From: Sphingomonas sp. Leaf208 | Lineage (GTDB): Bacteria > Pseudomonadota > Alphaproteobacteria > Sphingomonadales > Sphingomonadaceae | Direction of reading: 5' to 3' | Length of the DNA stretch: 64,000 nucleotides | NCBI RefSeq assembly: GCF_001421415.1 | Contig: NZ_LMKH01000002.1 | Location: 1-64,000, forward strand | Shown here: positions 1-9,702 of the stretch, in pieces | Numbering within the stretch: the first letter of the stretch is position 1 | Layout: each line of letters opens with the position of its first letter | Made by a program: the position numbers and the translations under genes | The notes under the pieces: generated by a model | Seen by the model: only the letters and a program-made list of their open reading frames with translations | Told to the model about the DNA's origin: nothing | Databases searched by the model: none

Positions 1-167
1 TCGAGTTTGAACTCTCGGCTGAACTTCCGTCGTTGCATTTACACCCTCCGGTTCCGAAAACACCTTATCTCGGTGTCCACGAAACCGGCAGCAGCTCAAT
101 CCCCTCAACTGGCAGGAACCAGTGGCTAAGCCCATGCGCTCCGAGCGGCACCACTAAGGAAACAGCG

Positions 168-584
168 ATGGATGAGTTTGCGCGCATGATGAGTATGGAG
201 GGTGTGCGTCCTCTTGATACCCCAAAGGAAACATCCCGACGGGTCGTCAAACAGCCATCTCCAGTTTCGAGCCAACCGTTAGTAACTATGCCAGAAGTAG
301 GGGCGGGCGGTTATGCATGGGTTACAGGAAAACGTGCGCGCACTGCACTCGAGACGGCGTTGGAACGCTTGGCCAGCGAGATCCGCAGCGGACGGCGCGG
401 CTGGGCAACCGGCATTCTTCAGGATGGCAGGACAGTCACATTGCCTGCTTCGTCAGGAGCGGCGTCACTGCTTGGCACCGCAGATCGCCAATCGTTACGC
501 CTAATGATTGTCGGCGGCGACGGCTGGACCTTCGTAATGCATCCGATGATGGGAGTCGCTACGCTCGATAACGATCCTGCCTAG
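168..584 (+). CDS. Hypothetical protein, about 138 aa
   Basis: I do not recognise a family. The ATG at 168 is chosen because AAGGA lies at 156-160 with good spacing; the frame is open further upstream but without a comparable ribosome site. The first 50 residues are polar and rich in Pro and Ser. After them come a predicted helix with regularly spaced Ala, Leu and Arg and a compact C-terminal part with alternating hydrophobic residues. There is no signal peptide or membrane segment, so it is probably cytoplasmic. It stands alone, and the next gene is on the opposite strand. The frame is well kept to its stop, but coding status rests on length and ribosome site only. Confidence 0.5.
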   Translation: MDEFARMMSMEGVRPLDTPKETSRRVVKQPSPVSSQPLVTMPEVGAGGYAWVTGKRARTALETALERLASEIRSGRRGWATGILQDGRTVTLPASSGAASLLGTADRQSLRLMIVGGDGWTFVMHPMMGVATLDNDPA

Positions 585-679
585 CCCGATGAACAAGCGT
601 CAGGAAAGGGAACGCGGGGTGGTGCGGCTTGAACGTCGCGAACTAGGTTATCCTGACTGAGGGGCGGCGGTCCGCGTTA

Positions 680-1069
680 CTATTGCTGATCCGTCCCTCG
701 TTGAACCCTTTCGTTGGATTGTTCTTTCTGCCACGGCCAGCGCCCGTCAATCTCGACCTCGAGCGAGAAGCTCAGGAACGTCCTGATAAGAACAATGCCA
801 GCAAGAACGAGCAGACTTTCGATTGTCGGCTCGACCGCTACCGTGTTGATGATGTCGGCCGCGACCAGGAACTCGAGGCCAAGAAGGATTGATCGGCCAA
901 GACCCGACCGAAAGTCGGCGACTAGCATTGCTCGGCTGGTTTTGCCCCGGGCCAGACCGAGCAAGAAGGCGGCCAGCGTTCCGAATGCCCCTACAACGAT
1001 AATGGCGGTACCGACGATCTCGACGGCGCTCGTTGCTAAATGGATCCACTGGGCTTCGTTCCTGATCAT
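680..1069 (-). CDS. DUF1622 family small membrane protein
   Basis: A 129-residue protein with three predicted membrane helices, at about residues 12-38, 58-78 and 82-100. A basic stretch (ARGKTSRAML) sits between the first and second helices and the C-terminal tail is polar. The pattern, including the central R-x-x-L-G-x-x-I-L-L-G-L-E-F-L-V-A-A-D-I block, matches DUF1622 proteins of the inner membrane, whose function is not established. It is encoded opposite to both neighbours and is probably its own transcript. Length is normal for the family. Confidence 0.75.
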   Translation of the reverse strand: MIRNEAQWIHLATSAVEIVGTAIIVVGAFGTLAAFLLGLARGKTSRAMLVADFRSGLGRSILLGLEFLVAADIINTVAVEPTIESLLVLAGIVLIRTFLSFSLEVEIDGRWPWQKEQSNERVQRGTDQQ

Positions 1070-1344
1070 GATGCTTCATGCCTGAGCGGCTGCAAAGGCA
1101 CAAACTACCAGAGGGGCAGGTTGGCCAGTCGGACCGGTTGGAAGCGTCGCGCCTGCTTTAACGAATACGGCGTGGATAGATCGGGCCTATCCACGCGTTG
1201 CTGCGCCGCACAATTTGGACACCGTGATATGCCTGCTGCCAACATCACCTGCCCAGCAAGCGGGCCACGTCGGTCCGAAGCTAGGCGTGCCGTTACTCGA
1301 GGTTCGCAAAATCCTGACAGCCTCGTTGGTCGCGGAGCTTGGTC

Positions 1345-2805
1345 ATGAACGCATCGTTAGCACCACCGGCAGTGCGCCGTCCGCTCATTCTAGCGGCGGT
1401 AATGCTTGCTTCGTTCATGATCGCGATCGAGGCAACGATTGTATCGACGGCAATGCCCCAGATCGCAGGTCAGCTTGGTCAGCTTCAATACTATGCCTGG
1501 GTCTTCTCTTCATTCCTGCTCGCGCAGACCGCTACTACGGTGGTGTTCGGCAAGCTAGCGGATCTATATGGGCGGCGGTCGGTGCTGCTGGTTGGCATCG
1601 GCATTTTCCTCCTTGGATCAATTTTGTGTGGGTTCGCCTGGTCGATGCCGGCACTCATCGCGTTCCGTTTAATCCAGGGGCTGGGTGCTGGTGCTATCCA
1701 GCCTGTCTCCATCACTGTCATCGGTGATCTTTATGCGGCGCACGAACGTGGCAAGGTGCAAGGCTGGCTGGCAAGCGTCTGGGGCGTGTCATCAGTGATC
1801 GGTCCGCTTGCGGGCGGGTTGATCATCCAGCATGTCAGTTGGGCGTGGATCTTCTGGATCAATGTGCCGATCGGATTGGCCGCAGCCGCCGGCTTCTTCC
1901 TGTTTCTGCGCGAGACGGTCACGACGCACGAGCGTAGCGTCGACGTAGTAGGGGCGGGCCTGTTCACGGTCGCGATCGCGTCGCTGATGGTCGCGCTGAC
2001 AGAGGCCGGGGCTTCGGACGGGCGCTTCGCGGTGCTAGCTGCGGCAGTCTGCCTTGTCGCGGCCGCGTTGTTCGTAGTCCAGGAACGGCGTGCTCGCGAT
2101 CCGATGGTTGCTTTCGCGTTGTGGACGCGTCGCGCGATCGCCACCACCAATGCTGCAACGCTGTTCAGCGGCATGGCGGTGATAGGGCTGACTACCTTTT
2201 TGCCGATGTACGTTCAGGCCGTCATGGGCCGCTCGCCGCTCGAAGCAGGGTTCATGTTGACAGCGATGGTACTGGGCTGGCCGATTACAGCGACGCTTGG
2301 TGCCCGTAACTTTGGCCGGTTTGGCCTACGACGAATCCTGGTTTTCGGTGCCGCGCTACTGCCAGTAGGCGCTGTACCGTTCGTATTGCTGTCACCCAGC
2401 ACTTCGCCTCTGGTGGCAGGTCTCGGTTCGCTGATCATGGGTTTCGGTATGGGCTTCCTGAGCACTGCGGCAATCGTACTCATCCAGGACAGTGTCGGGT
2501 GGACGGAACGTGGCGCTGCTACAGCATCAAACCTCTTCGCTCGTAATCTCGGCAGCACTCTTGGAGCCGCAGTGCTGGGCACGGTGCTTAACGCCAGCCT
2601 CGCACGAGACCATTCGGGGTCGTTGCAACAGGTACAGGAGCTGCTGCACGGCCAAGGGGCCATCGTCGGTGCAGCGGCAAGCCGCGCCAGCCTAGCTCAT
2701 GGGCTTCACCTGACCTTCTGGGGCGTGTTGATCATAGCGCTGCTTGCTGTGTTACTTTCAGTTTTCGTTCCCCGCGTGACATTCGGGACCCGACCGCCGA
2801 AGTAG
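1345..2805 (+). CDS. MFS multidrug efflux transporter, DHA2 (EmrB/QacA) type
   Basis: A 486-residue inner-membrane protein with the 14-helix layout of the drug:proton antiporter family DHA2. Typical motifs are visible: ASFMIAIEATIVSTAMP in helix 1 (motif D1), GKLADLYGRRSVLL after helix 2 (motif A), and RLIQGLGAGAIQP in helix 4 (motif B). It would export drugs or other hydrophobic compounds using the proton gradient. ATG 1345 is preferred because GGAG at 1334-1337 is well placed; a TTG two codons upstream would also be in frame. No regulator or membrane-fusion partner lies beside it, so the substrate cannot be guessed. Confidence 0.85.
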   Translation: MNASLAPPAVRRPLILAAVMLASFMIAIEATIVSTAMPQIAGQLGQLQYYAWVFSSFLLAQTATTVVFGKLADLYGRRSVLLVGIGIFLLGSILCGFAWSMPALIAFRLIQGLGAGAIQPVSITVIGDLYAAHERGKVQGWLASVWGVSSVIGPLAGGLIIQHVSWAWIFWINVPIGLAAAAGFFLFLRETVTTHERSVDVVGAGLFTVAIASLMVALTEAGASDGRFAVLAAAVCLVAAALFVVQERRARDPMVAFALWTRRAIATTNAATLFSGMAVIGLTTFLPMYVQAVMGRSPLEAGFMLTAMVLGWPITATLGARNFGRFGLRRILVFGAALLPVGAVPFVLLSPSTSPLVAGLGSLIMGFGMGFLSTAAIVLIQDSVGWTERGAATASNLFARNLGSTLGAAVLGTVLNASLARDHSGSLQQVQELLHGQGAIVGAAASRASLAHGLHLTFWGVLIIALLAVLLSVFVPRVTFGTRPPK

Positions 2806-3270
2806 TTGGCATTCTAACTGCACCTGAACGAGCGTCTGAAGTTGGAAAGCTCAAGAGGACTGTGGAATGTACACCCGTGGGTCAGTCCGCATGTTGGAAT
2901 TCTTCACTGCAGAACTCGTATAACTTAACGCACGGCACACCGGAAAAAGTGAAGAAATGCGGGTACAACTATAGCGTCGCGTTAGGAAAGTATGTTTCCG
3001 TCAGCTACCGGGTTGATGATGAGTGCACGAGTCATTCGCCAGCATCAGGGCAGTAACGAGAATGCGGAGCGGACTACCGGACGCCGGTGAGAAGCTGCCG
3101 GCATTTTCGAAAGCGCTGGCCGGGGAAGACATCGGCCCTTGCCAATGAGCCGATCGACCCCTTGTCGAGCGCAGACGGATGTCAATGTATCTCACGCCAA
3201 TAACTTTCATCTGAAAATTGATCGTCGTCTCTCGGGCGCCCTGGCTGGCCGTGAAGGCGCACAGCTCTTA
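2806..3270. other. Intergenic region without a supported gene
   Basis: About 465 bases lie between the efflux pump and the 3' end of the esterase. The only structure I see is one copy of the dispersed two-part repeat at 2824-2885. The short open frames here lack ribosome sites and any recognisable protein pattern. Confidence 0.5.
2824..2885 (+). repeat. Dispersed two-part intergenic repeat, copy 1
   Basis: It contains the first half-unit (TGAACGAGCGTCTGAAGTTG) and, about 40 bases further on, a diverged second half-unit ending in GTGGGTCAG. It lies just after the stop of the efflux pump. Confidence 0.6.
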
Positions 3271-4794
3271 TCAAGGATAGGTAAGATGCCCTTGGATGCG
3301 TTCCTCAGAGGTGAACGTCGACATGGGCAAGCCTGCGGCATTGAAGAGGTTACCGGGCACGACGCCGCTCCAGTTGTAGCGAACGTAGCGGGGGTTCGAT
3401 ATTGCCCCGGTTACGACCACGCTCTCGCCATCGATACGCGCCGTGGCAGAGGCGAATTTGCGATCAGGGCCGGCGATCTCAAAACCCGTAACTCGTGCAC
3501 CTCGGCTAGTCAGGCCTTCTGCATGATCGAACCAAACCCGCTTCCCGCCCGGTTCGCCGCTCGTCTCGCGGAAGAGCGGGCTCTGATATGCGACGCGCTC
3601 GCCATACGCGATGCTGCGTGCCGCGAGCGCAAGTCGCGCGGCAACGGTTTGCTTGTCGCCCGGATGCACATTGCCCGGGTCGCCGACGTCGGTCGTCACC
3701 GCCATGGCGGTGTTGGTCAGGGCAAGCGCACGACGCTGCGCATCGCGTACCAAACCCCACTTTTCGTCGGGTGAGTTGAATGAAGAGATCTGCGCAAAAA
3801 GGAATGGGAAAGCCCCCTGCGCGAAATTGTGACGCCAGTCGGTGATCAGTCCCCGGAAGAGGTCGGCGTAATATGGCGCGCGCGCGACGTTGCTGTTCGT
3901 CTCGCCCTGGTACCAGATAACGCCCTTGATGCCGTAGCCCGTGAAGGGTGCAACCATTGCGTTGTACAGTGATGACGGCCGGTACGCATCCTCAGGGGGG
4001 TGCCATGGGCGCGTGGGAGGCTTACCGCCCGACGCAAGGATGGCAGCATCCTCGCGAGCCTCAGCGACGGTGGCTAGGTCCGCGTCGGCCTGGTCCTGCT
4101 GGAATCGAGCACGTGCGTCGATGGCGGGGGCCAGCGTTGCGTCGGTCGCGAACGCCTCGGTCGACACCCAACTGTCAGCAGGGGTGCCGCCCCAGGTCGA
4201 GTCGATTACACCTACCGTCACGTGCTCGCGAGCTGCGATTTCGCGGGCAAAGAAATAGCCGACGGCCGAGAAGTCGGTGGCGGTCGCGGGCGTAGTAGTC
4301 GTCCAGGTTGCATCGATGTCGCGTAGCGGGATGGAACTGCTCTTGTGTTCGATACGGAGGAGCCGAACGTGCGGGTCGGTCGCTGCCGCGATCTCCGCGG
4401 CGGCATTCTTTAGCGGCGCGCCGTCGAAGCCCTTTAGCGGGAACTCCATGTTCGACTGGCCCGAGGCGAACCAAACGTCGCCAAGCATCACATCTTGTAC
4501 CTGGACCTTACCCTCCGCTGTGCCTCCATCGACGACAAGGACATAGGGTCCGCCAGCAGCTTCGGGCTTCAACCACGCATCCCATCGGCCGAGGCGGTCG
4601 GCGACTGTCATTACGCGTTGGTTATGCAACGACACGGCAACGTTCGCGTCCGCACGCGCCCAGCCCCAGACGTGCAGCGGCCTATCACGCTGCAACACGC
4701 TGTGGTCGCTGAACAGACGCGGCAGCTTCAGCTGTGCGGCCGCAGGTGACGTTGCCGTGGCAGCGAGGAGGGCGGTGTAGAGCAGAAGCTTCAT
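3271..4794 (-). CDS. Sialate O-acetylesterase-like SGNH hydrolase (carbohydrate acetylesterase)
   Basis: A 507-residue secreted esterase. The N terminus is a signal peptide (MKLLLYTALLAATATSPAAA). FSDHSVLQRD and the block FASGQSNMEFPL carry the catalytic Ser of the SGNH hydrolase fold; IWYQGETNS is the conserved Gly/Asn block, and a DxxH-type motif is expected near GNVHPGDK. Family members remove O-acetyl groups from sialic acid or from other sugars, including acetylated hemicelluloses. Given the glycoside hydrolase neighbours and no sialic-acid genes, deacetylation of a plant glycan is the likelier role (inference). The start at 4794 has AGGGA 11 bases upstream; an ATG at 4803 is closer to that site but with too little spacing. 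It is divergent from the cupin-like gene at 5019. Confidence 0.82.
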   Translation of the reverse strand: MKLLLYTALLAATATSPAAAQLKLPRLFSDHSVLQRDRPLHVWGWARADANVAVSLHNQRVMTVADRLGRWDAWLKPEAAGGPYVLVVDGGTAEGKVQVQDVMLGDVWFASGQSNMEFPLKGFDGAPLKNAAAEIAAATDPHVRLLRIEHKSSSIPLRDIDATWTTTTPATATDFSAVGYFFAREIAAREHVTVGVIDSTWGGTPADSWVSTEAFATDATLAPAIDARARFQQDQADADLATVAEAREDAAILASGGKPPTRPWHPPEDAYRPSSLYNAMVAPFTGYGIKGVIWYQGETNSNVARAPYYADLFRGLITDWRHNFAQGAFPFLFAQISSFNSPDEKWGLVRDAQRRALALTNTAMAVTTDVGDPGNVHPGDKQTVAARLALAARSIAYGERVAYQSPLFRETSGEPGGKRVWFDHAEGLTSRGARVTGFEIAGPDRKFASATARIDGESVVVTGAISNPRYVRYNWSGVVPGNLFNAAGLPMSTFTSEERIQGHLTYP

Positions 4795-5018
4795 GATCGG
4801 CATTATCCCTGACGTGCGGCGCTGACTGTCGCGACGTCTTAGCCACAGACTATCATCAAAGAAGCGCATGACCAGTTGGCATGCAGCTAGCAGTCGCACC
4901 TGCCGTGATGCGGTGGCAACGGCGCGGCGCTGCGGCAACCGTGACATGCGTATTGGCGCAGCGAACGGTCTTCAGCTTAGAGGGAACCGACGCTAGAAGG
5001 CGGCGAGGAGAGCCGGTT

Positions 5019-6056
5019 ATGACGATTTACGCCAAGGTCGATGAAACCGGCCCGGTCGATGCGGCGCGGTTCGCCGATGAGATCGCGACGCGCGACCGGC
5101 CTATCGTATTGCGCGGTCAGGCGAAACGGTGGCCTGCCGTTGCGGCAGGGCTCCGCTCCGACGAGGCATTGGTCGATTACATGAAGGCGATGGACCGCGG
5201 ACGGCCGGCCGAAGTGCTGATCGGTCCGCCGGAGATCGATGGTCGGTTCTTCTACGATGCGTCGATGCAGGCCTGCAATTTCCAGAAGCGGTTCGGCTCG
5301 CTCAGCGGGCTGCTCGACAAGCTGCTGTCGCTTCGCCGGGAGGCGGAGCCGGTCGCGCTCTATGCCGGCGCTGCCGCGGCGGACGATCACCTGTCCGCGT
5401 GGATTGCAGACAATCCCCTGTTGTTCGAATTACCGGGTGCCAAGCCGCGGATCTGGGTCGGCAATCGCACGCATGTCGCGACGCATTTCGACGAGGCGAG
5501 CAACGTTGCGGTAGTCGTGGCGGGTCGGCGGCGTTTCACGCTGTTCCCGCCCGAACAGGTCGGCAACCTCTATGTCGGCCCGTTCCACTTCACGATAGCG
5601 GGGCCCCCGGTCAGCATGGTGGATCTCGAGAAGCCGGATCTCGATCGCTATCCTAGATTCGCGGACGCCTTAGGCCACGGGCTCGTGGCCGATCTCGATC
5701 CCGGCGATGCGCTCTTCATCCCGCCTATCTGGTGGCACAGCGTCAAGGCGACTGCCGCGTTCAACGTGATGGTGAACTATTGGTGGGCCGAGCCGCATGC
5801 GCTCTCGCCGATGGGTGCGCTGAGCCATGCCGTCCTCGCGATCCGCGATCTCGACCCGGCCCAGCGCTTGGCATGGCGGCACTGGTTCGACCATTATGTG
5901 TTCGACGACGCGGCGCCGGATGCCGGCAATCATCTGCCGGCGCATGCTCTGGGCGTGCTCGCGCCGCCATCCGAAATGCGCAATGCCCGGTTTACGGCGC
6001 AGATCGCCGACGCCCTAAGTCCGCCACCAATTCCCGCTGCGCGCAAATCCAGCTGA
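5019..6056 (+). CDS. Cupin-like (JmjC-type, cupin_8) protein
   Basis: A 345-residue cytoplasmic protein of the cupin-like family related to JmjC oxygenases. The expected iron ligands are visible: HFD in THFDEASN (HxD) and the distal His in PIWWHSV, followed by FNVMVNYWW. The segment GRRRFTLFPPEQ is characteristic of the sphingomonad and caulobacter members encoded beside TonB receptors. Such proteins are presumed Fe(II)/2-oxoglutarate oxygenases, but I know of no assigned substrate for this clade. The start is set by AGGAGA at 5007-5012. It converges on the GH2 gene and resembles the cupin gene at 55774 throughout, so the two are paralogs. Confidence 0.82.
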   Translation: MTIYAKVDETGPVDAARFADEIATRDRPIVLRGQAKRWPAVAAGLRSDEALVDYMKAMDRGRPAEVLIGPPEIDGRFFYDASMQACNFQKRFGSLSGLLDKLLSLRREAEPVALYAGAAAADDHLSAWIADNPLLFELPGAKPRIWVGNRTHVATHFDEASNVAVVVAGRRRFTLFPPEQVGNLYVGPFHFTIAGPPVSMVDLEKPDLDRYPRFADALGHGLVADLDPGDALFIPPIWWHSVKATAAFNVMVNYWWAEPHALSPMGALSHAVLAIRDLDPAQRLAWRHWFDHYVFDDAAPDAGNHLPAHALGVLAPPSEMRNARFTAQIADALSPPPIPAARKSS

Positions 6057-6102
6057 AGTGCTCTGCCAAGGAGGGTTCCGAAGGAATGCCCCGTCCCGCG
6101 AG

Positions 6103-6128
6103 ATCGGCGCAACCGAGGTTGCGCCGAT
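6103..6128. terminator. Perfect inverted repeat between convergent genes, likely bidirectional terminator
   Basis: Arms of 12 bases (ATCGGCGCAACC and its exact complement) are separated by two bases. It lies between the stop of the cupin-like gene at 6056 and the stop of the GH2 gene at 6135. There is no clear T tract, so termination is inferred from position and stem strength. Confidence 0.6.
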
Positions 6129-6134
6129 AGGTTG

Positions 6135-9100
6135 CTATTGCGCCTCTCCACTGCTGGCGGTTTTGGGTGCGAACGTGATGAAGCGATCCGACTGCGCGAC
6201 GTTCCATCCGCGTAGCGTCAGCGCGGCCGCCGCTTGGCCCGTGGCTTTGGGGTAGCGGATGACAATGCGCTTTTCCTCGCCGGGCAGGAGCGCAACGTAA
6301 TTGTCGCTGTAGAACGCCGGCAGGACACGTTTGCCCTGCGCATCGACCAGCGTCAGCTTGGCGTTCAGCGCCGGAACCGCGGTTCGATTGGCCAGCGTCA
6401 CCGTCACGACGTTGTCCGCGCCGTCGATCGCCTGCGCTACGACGGAGCCGGTCAGCGCGACGCTCTGCAGCGTGTTCAGCATCCGGTAGGCGGCTTCGTC
6501 TTTCCCGCGCCAGTAGAAATTGTCGGCAACCGTCTTGCCCGCCCGATCGATCAATTCGAGCTTGACCAGGAGCATCGGGTTCGACGCGAACAAGCGATCG
6601 AGCGGCACCGCTGCGAGCGGCGTCGCCATGTTGGCACCCGCATCGACGCGATCCTCACGCGTGAAGAGTTCGGCGTTGTCGAGCCCGACGACACGCGTGC
6701 GGACTTTTAGTCCAGGTTGCGCCTCGCGAGTCGTATTGAGCACGACCAGTTCGTTGCCCGGCAGGTTGAGCTGAACGTGAAGCGGTTCCGCAGCCTTCTT
6801 CGCACCGTAATAGGAGGCTTGGGTGTCGTAGTCCCAGCTGTAGATCTGCCACGTATTCGACGGCCATGCCGGATGCGTCATCCACAGCAGTCGACCAGAG
6901 TTCTTGGTCCACAAATGACCGAGAAACCCTTCGTACATCGCCTTGTGCGTCTCGAGGTTCATCATCTGCGACTTGCGCTCGAAATCGGCGAAGCTGGTAC
7001 CGGGCCCGAACATGGTGTCGAGCGTGGACATGAACGTCTTGGTGTCGCCGTTCCCCGCAAAATGCCAATCATGATAGGCCAGCGTGTCGCTGAGTGGCCA
7101 GGTTTCGCTGTCGGGCATGTTGGCGCGTACAGATTCCAGCGTGGAGAGCGACGGCGTACCCGTCTCCACCGAGAAACCGGTGGCGAGGCCGGTGAAATAG
7201 CCGACCGGTGGACGATAGTTGTACGGTCCCGACCCCTGCAGGTTGACGACGTTGGAGCTGCCCGTGAACCAACGTGTGCCATCCTCGCGCGCGATGAGGT
7301 CGTCGAGGCCTTCGTTCAGGGCCGGGTAGGGCACCCCCTCGTTGCGACCGAACCATAGGATGATCGACGGGTGGTTGCGGTAGCGGCGAACCACGTCGTC
7401 GGCGTTCTTCAGGAACAGTGCCGGATCTTCCGGCTCGACCTGGAAATTCTGGGTCGATTGCCAGAAATCGTTGAGGATCATCATGCCGTTCTCATCGGCC
7501 AGGTCGTAAAACTCCTCTTCGGTATTGTTGCCCATCCAGTTGCGGATGACGTTCATGTGCGCCTCCTTCTGGAGACGGAAATAGGGGGCGAGGCGTGCGC
7601 GTCCGATGCGCTTCATCGCATCGTCCATGCCCCAATTGCCGCCGCGCGCGGCGATCTGCACGCCGTTCACGCGGATCGTCAGATGCGGTTCGGGCATCGT
7701 CGCCTCGACCGGTGTTACCGCCGGGGAACGCTCGCCCTGCGGCGTCAGCGATTCTGCCCAGCCGTTGGGGGATTGCTTGATGGCCTGATGGCGAACATCG
7801 ATCAGGCGCTCGCCGCGCAGGCTGCCATCCGTGAACTGGAGGTTGACCCGGCGCAGCGCACCAGCCGCATCGAACAGCGACAGGTCGTAGCTGACTTCGC
7901 GAATACCGAACTTGTCGGTGCGCGTATCCGAGAGCTGGCCGTCGGCCAGCGCTTCCAGCGACAGTTGGTAAAGAGCCTGCTCGCCATAGCCGTTCGGCCA
8001 CCAAAGTTTTGGATTGGCGACGTGAAGCTGCGCGAACTCCTTAGGGTTGAAGACGACCTTCGTCTCACCGGGCGGCGCGATGACCGTCTTCTCCACTCGG
8101 ACGCCCCCAAACGTTGCACGCACGGTGACGCTTGCGGCTGTCGCACCAGCGTTCTGGACCGGTACGGTGATATAGACGTCAGCGCTGTCAGTACGGGGCA
8201 GAGGCAGATCAGTGACGATCTTGGGATCGAGCAGCCGGACGGTCCCATGCGCGAGCAGCTCCACGGGTCGCCACAGCCCCGTGTTACGGTCCCGAATACC
8301 CGGTATCCAGTCCCAGCCTTCGGTTGCGACGAAGGTTGGGCCATCGATGGCAAGCTGGCCCCCGTTCTCGCCGACGCCGCCGCTGATCGACTGCTCGTGC
8401 GGAATGCCGGGATGCGGTGGCGGCGAGACGCGGACCGCGACGACATTCTCGCCGGCGACCGGCACGAGGTCGAACTGGCCGCGGATGAAGGCGCCGTGGG
8501 TGTCGCCGAGCTTGCGGCCGTTCGCCCAGACGTCAGCGGCGTAGTTGATGCCACCGAAGACCAACGTCAGGCGTTTGCCCGCGGCGGCTGCCGGCACCGT
8601 AAAGCTGGTGCGGTACCAATAGTCCTGACGTGCCAGGCTCTCGGGAATCTTGAGGTTGTTGAGCCCGTAATATGGATCGGGATAGACGCCGCGGTCGACC
8701 AGCGTCGTCAAGACGGTGCCCGGCACGGTCGCCGCACGCCACGTGCCAGTGGCAGGGCCCGGACGCGACAGGGTGGCGGCATCCTCACGGACCTCGGGGG
8801 CTGCAGCAAGCTGCCAGCCGTTGACCAGCCAGCGGCCGTCGTTTTCGCGCGCCAGTCCTGTCGGGGGCAGAGGCAAGTGCACGATCGGGGCCGTAGTCGC
8901 GCTCACGCGGGCCTTCGGCAAGGTCCAGGCATCTTGCTGCTGAGTGAGGCCGATATTGGCCTGCTTCTGGAACGGCCAGCCGACGCCGACCTGCCAGAAT
9001 TGCACGAGGTCGAAATCCGGCCGCGCTCGGATGGCGGCCGTGATCTCGCTGGCGCTCAGGGCCACGCCGTTGAACTGCGCCGTAACCAGCGATCCGCCAA

Positions 9101-9620
9101 AATGGCGAGGCGCTTGAGCACCGTTCGTCACCGGTGCAACGGCGAGGCGGGCGACGACTTTGCTCGGGTGGTTCGCGACGGACGCGACGACGCGGCCATC
9201 GACATAGAGGGTCAGTGTCCGTCCATTCGCCACAGCGGCGACATGCGTCCACTTGCCGGCAGCCAACGCCGGTCCGCCGGTTACCCGTGTCGCTCCGTCC
9301 ACGGCAGTCGCGCGCCCATTGGTAAGGTCGAGGCAGCGACAGGCCTCCAGCGGATTACCGACGGCCAGCAGCAAACCGTCCGCGCCGGCTTCGCTTGGGC
9401 GAACCCAAGTGGACAGCGTCCAGGGGGCATTGGCTTGGACAGCTGCGTCGGCGCCCGACAGATCACGCTCCACCCCGGTCCCGCCTTCTAGGATGGCAAC
9501 ATTGTAGGGGCCGGCATTCGCGATCGTCGGCCCCATGGTCGGCATCATGGCTTGAGCGGCCAGCGAAGAGGATAATGCGGCACCGAGCAGAAGCGCGGCT
9601 GTTAGTGGCAACGATCGCAT
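6135..9620 (-). CDS. GH2 family glycoside hydrolase with N-terminal LamG domain (exo-beta-glucosaminidase / beta-mannosidase type)
   Basis: A 1161-residue secreted enzyme. Order of parts: signal peptide (1-23); a LamG/concanavalin-like domain (about 40-215, with WTLSTWVRPSE and GKWTHVAAVANGRTLTLYVDG); a GH2 sugar-binding domain (about 250-430); an Ig-like domain; a TIM barrel; and a C-terminal Ig-like domain (FYSDNYVALLPGE) like that of exo-beta-D-glucosaminidases. The likely acid/base is Glu 761 in WFGRNEG and the nucleophile Glu 819 in FSVETGTPS. This subgroup cleaves terminal beta-linked glucosamine, mannose or galactose; the exact sugar cannot be read from sequence. Start 9620 is set by AGGAGA upstream and the signal peptide. 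It follows the sugar kinase in one operon. Confidence 0.85.
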   Translation of the reverse strand: MRSLPLTAALLLGAALSSSLAAQAMMPTMGPTIANAGPYNVAILEGGTGVERDLSGADAAVQANAPWTLSTWVRPSEAGADGLLLAVGNPLEACRCLDLTNGRATAVDGATRVTGGPALAAGKWTHVAAVANGRTLTLYVDGRVVASVANHPSKVVARLAVAPVTNGAQAPRHFGGSLVTAQFNGVALSASEITAAIRARPDFDLVQFWQVGVGWPFQKQANIGLTQQQDAWTLPKARVSATTAPIVHLPLPPTGLARENDGRWLVNGWQLAAAPEVREDAATLSRPGPATGTWRAATVPGTVLTTLVDRGVYPDPYYGLNNLKIPESLARQDYWYRTSFTVPAAAAGKRLTLVFGGINYAADVWANGRKLGDTHGAFIRGQFDLVPVAGENVVAVRVSPPPHPGIPHEQSISGGVGENGGQLAIDGPTFVATEGWDWIPGIRDRNTGLWRPVELLAHGTVRLLDPKIVTDLPLPRTDSADVYITVPVQNAGATAASVTVRATFGGVRVEKTVIAPPGETKVVFNPKEFAQLHVANPKLWWPNGYGEQALYQLSLEALADGQLSDTRTDKFGIREVSYDLSLFDAAGALRRVNLQFTDGSLRGERLIDVRHQAIKQSPNGWAESLTPQGERSPAVTPVEATMPEPHLTIRVNGVQIAARGGNWGMDDAMKRIGRARLAPYFRLQKEAHMNVIRNWMGNNTEEEFYDLADENGMMILNDFWQSTQNFQVEPEDPALFLKNADDVVRRYRNHPSIILWFGRNEGVPYPALNEGLDDLIAREDGTRWFTGSSNVVNLQGSGPYNYRPPVGYFTGLATGFSVETGTPSLSTLESVRANMPDSETWPLSDTLAYHDWHFAGNGDTKTFMSTLDTMFGPGTSFADFERKSQMMNLETHKAMYEGFLGHLWTKNSGRLLWMTHPAWPSNTWQIYSWDYDTQASYYGAKKAAEPLHVQLNLPGNELVVLNTTREAQPGLKVRTRVVGLDNAELFTREDRVDAGANMATPLAAVPLDRLFASNPMLLVKLELIDRAGKTVADNFYWRGKDEAAYRMLNTLQSVALTGSVVAQAIDGADNVVTVTLANRTAVPALNAKLTLVDAQGKRVLPAFYSDNYVALLPGEEKRIVIRYPKATGQAAAALTLRGWNVAQSDRFITFAPKTASSGEAQ

Positions 9621-9702
9621 GGATAGATCTCTCCTGAGTTCCCGGCTCGATATTCTACCGGCCGGTTGATTCTTATGTTCGTCGTGCCAGACCTTGGGTC
9701 GG

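Noticed and set aside
2862-3056. A 64-codon + strand frame in an intergenic region
   Set aside because: It starts inside a dispersed repeat, with no ribosome site or recognisable pattern.
3139-3774. A 211-codon + strand frame
   Set aside because: Mostly antisense to the esterase gene, whose SGNH motifs are clear.
7371-9491. A 706-codon open frame on the + strand
   Set aside because: It is fully antisense to the GH2 gene, has no ribosome site and no protein pattern; such frames are usual opposite high-GC genes.
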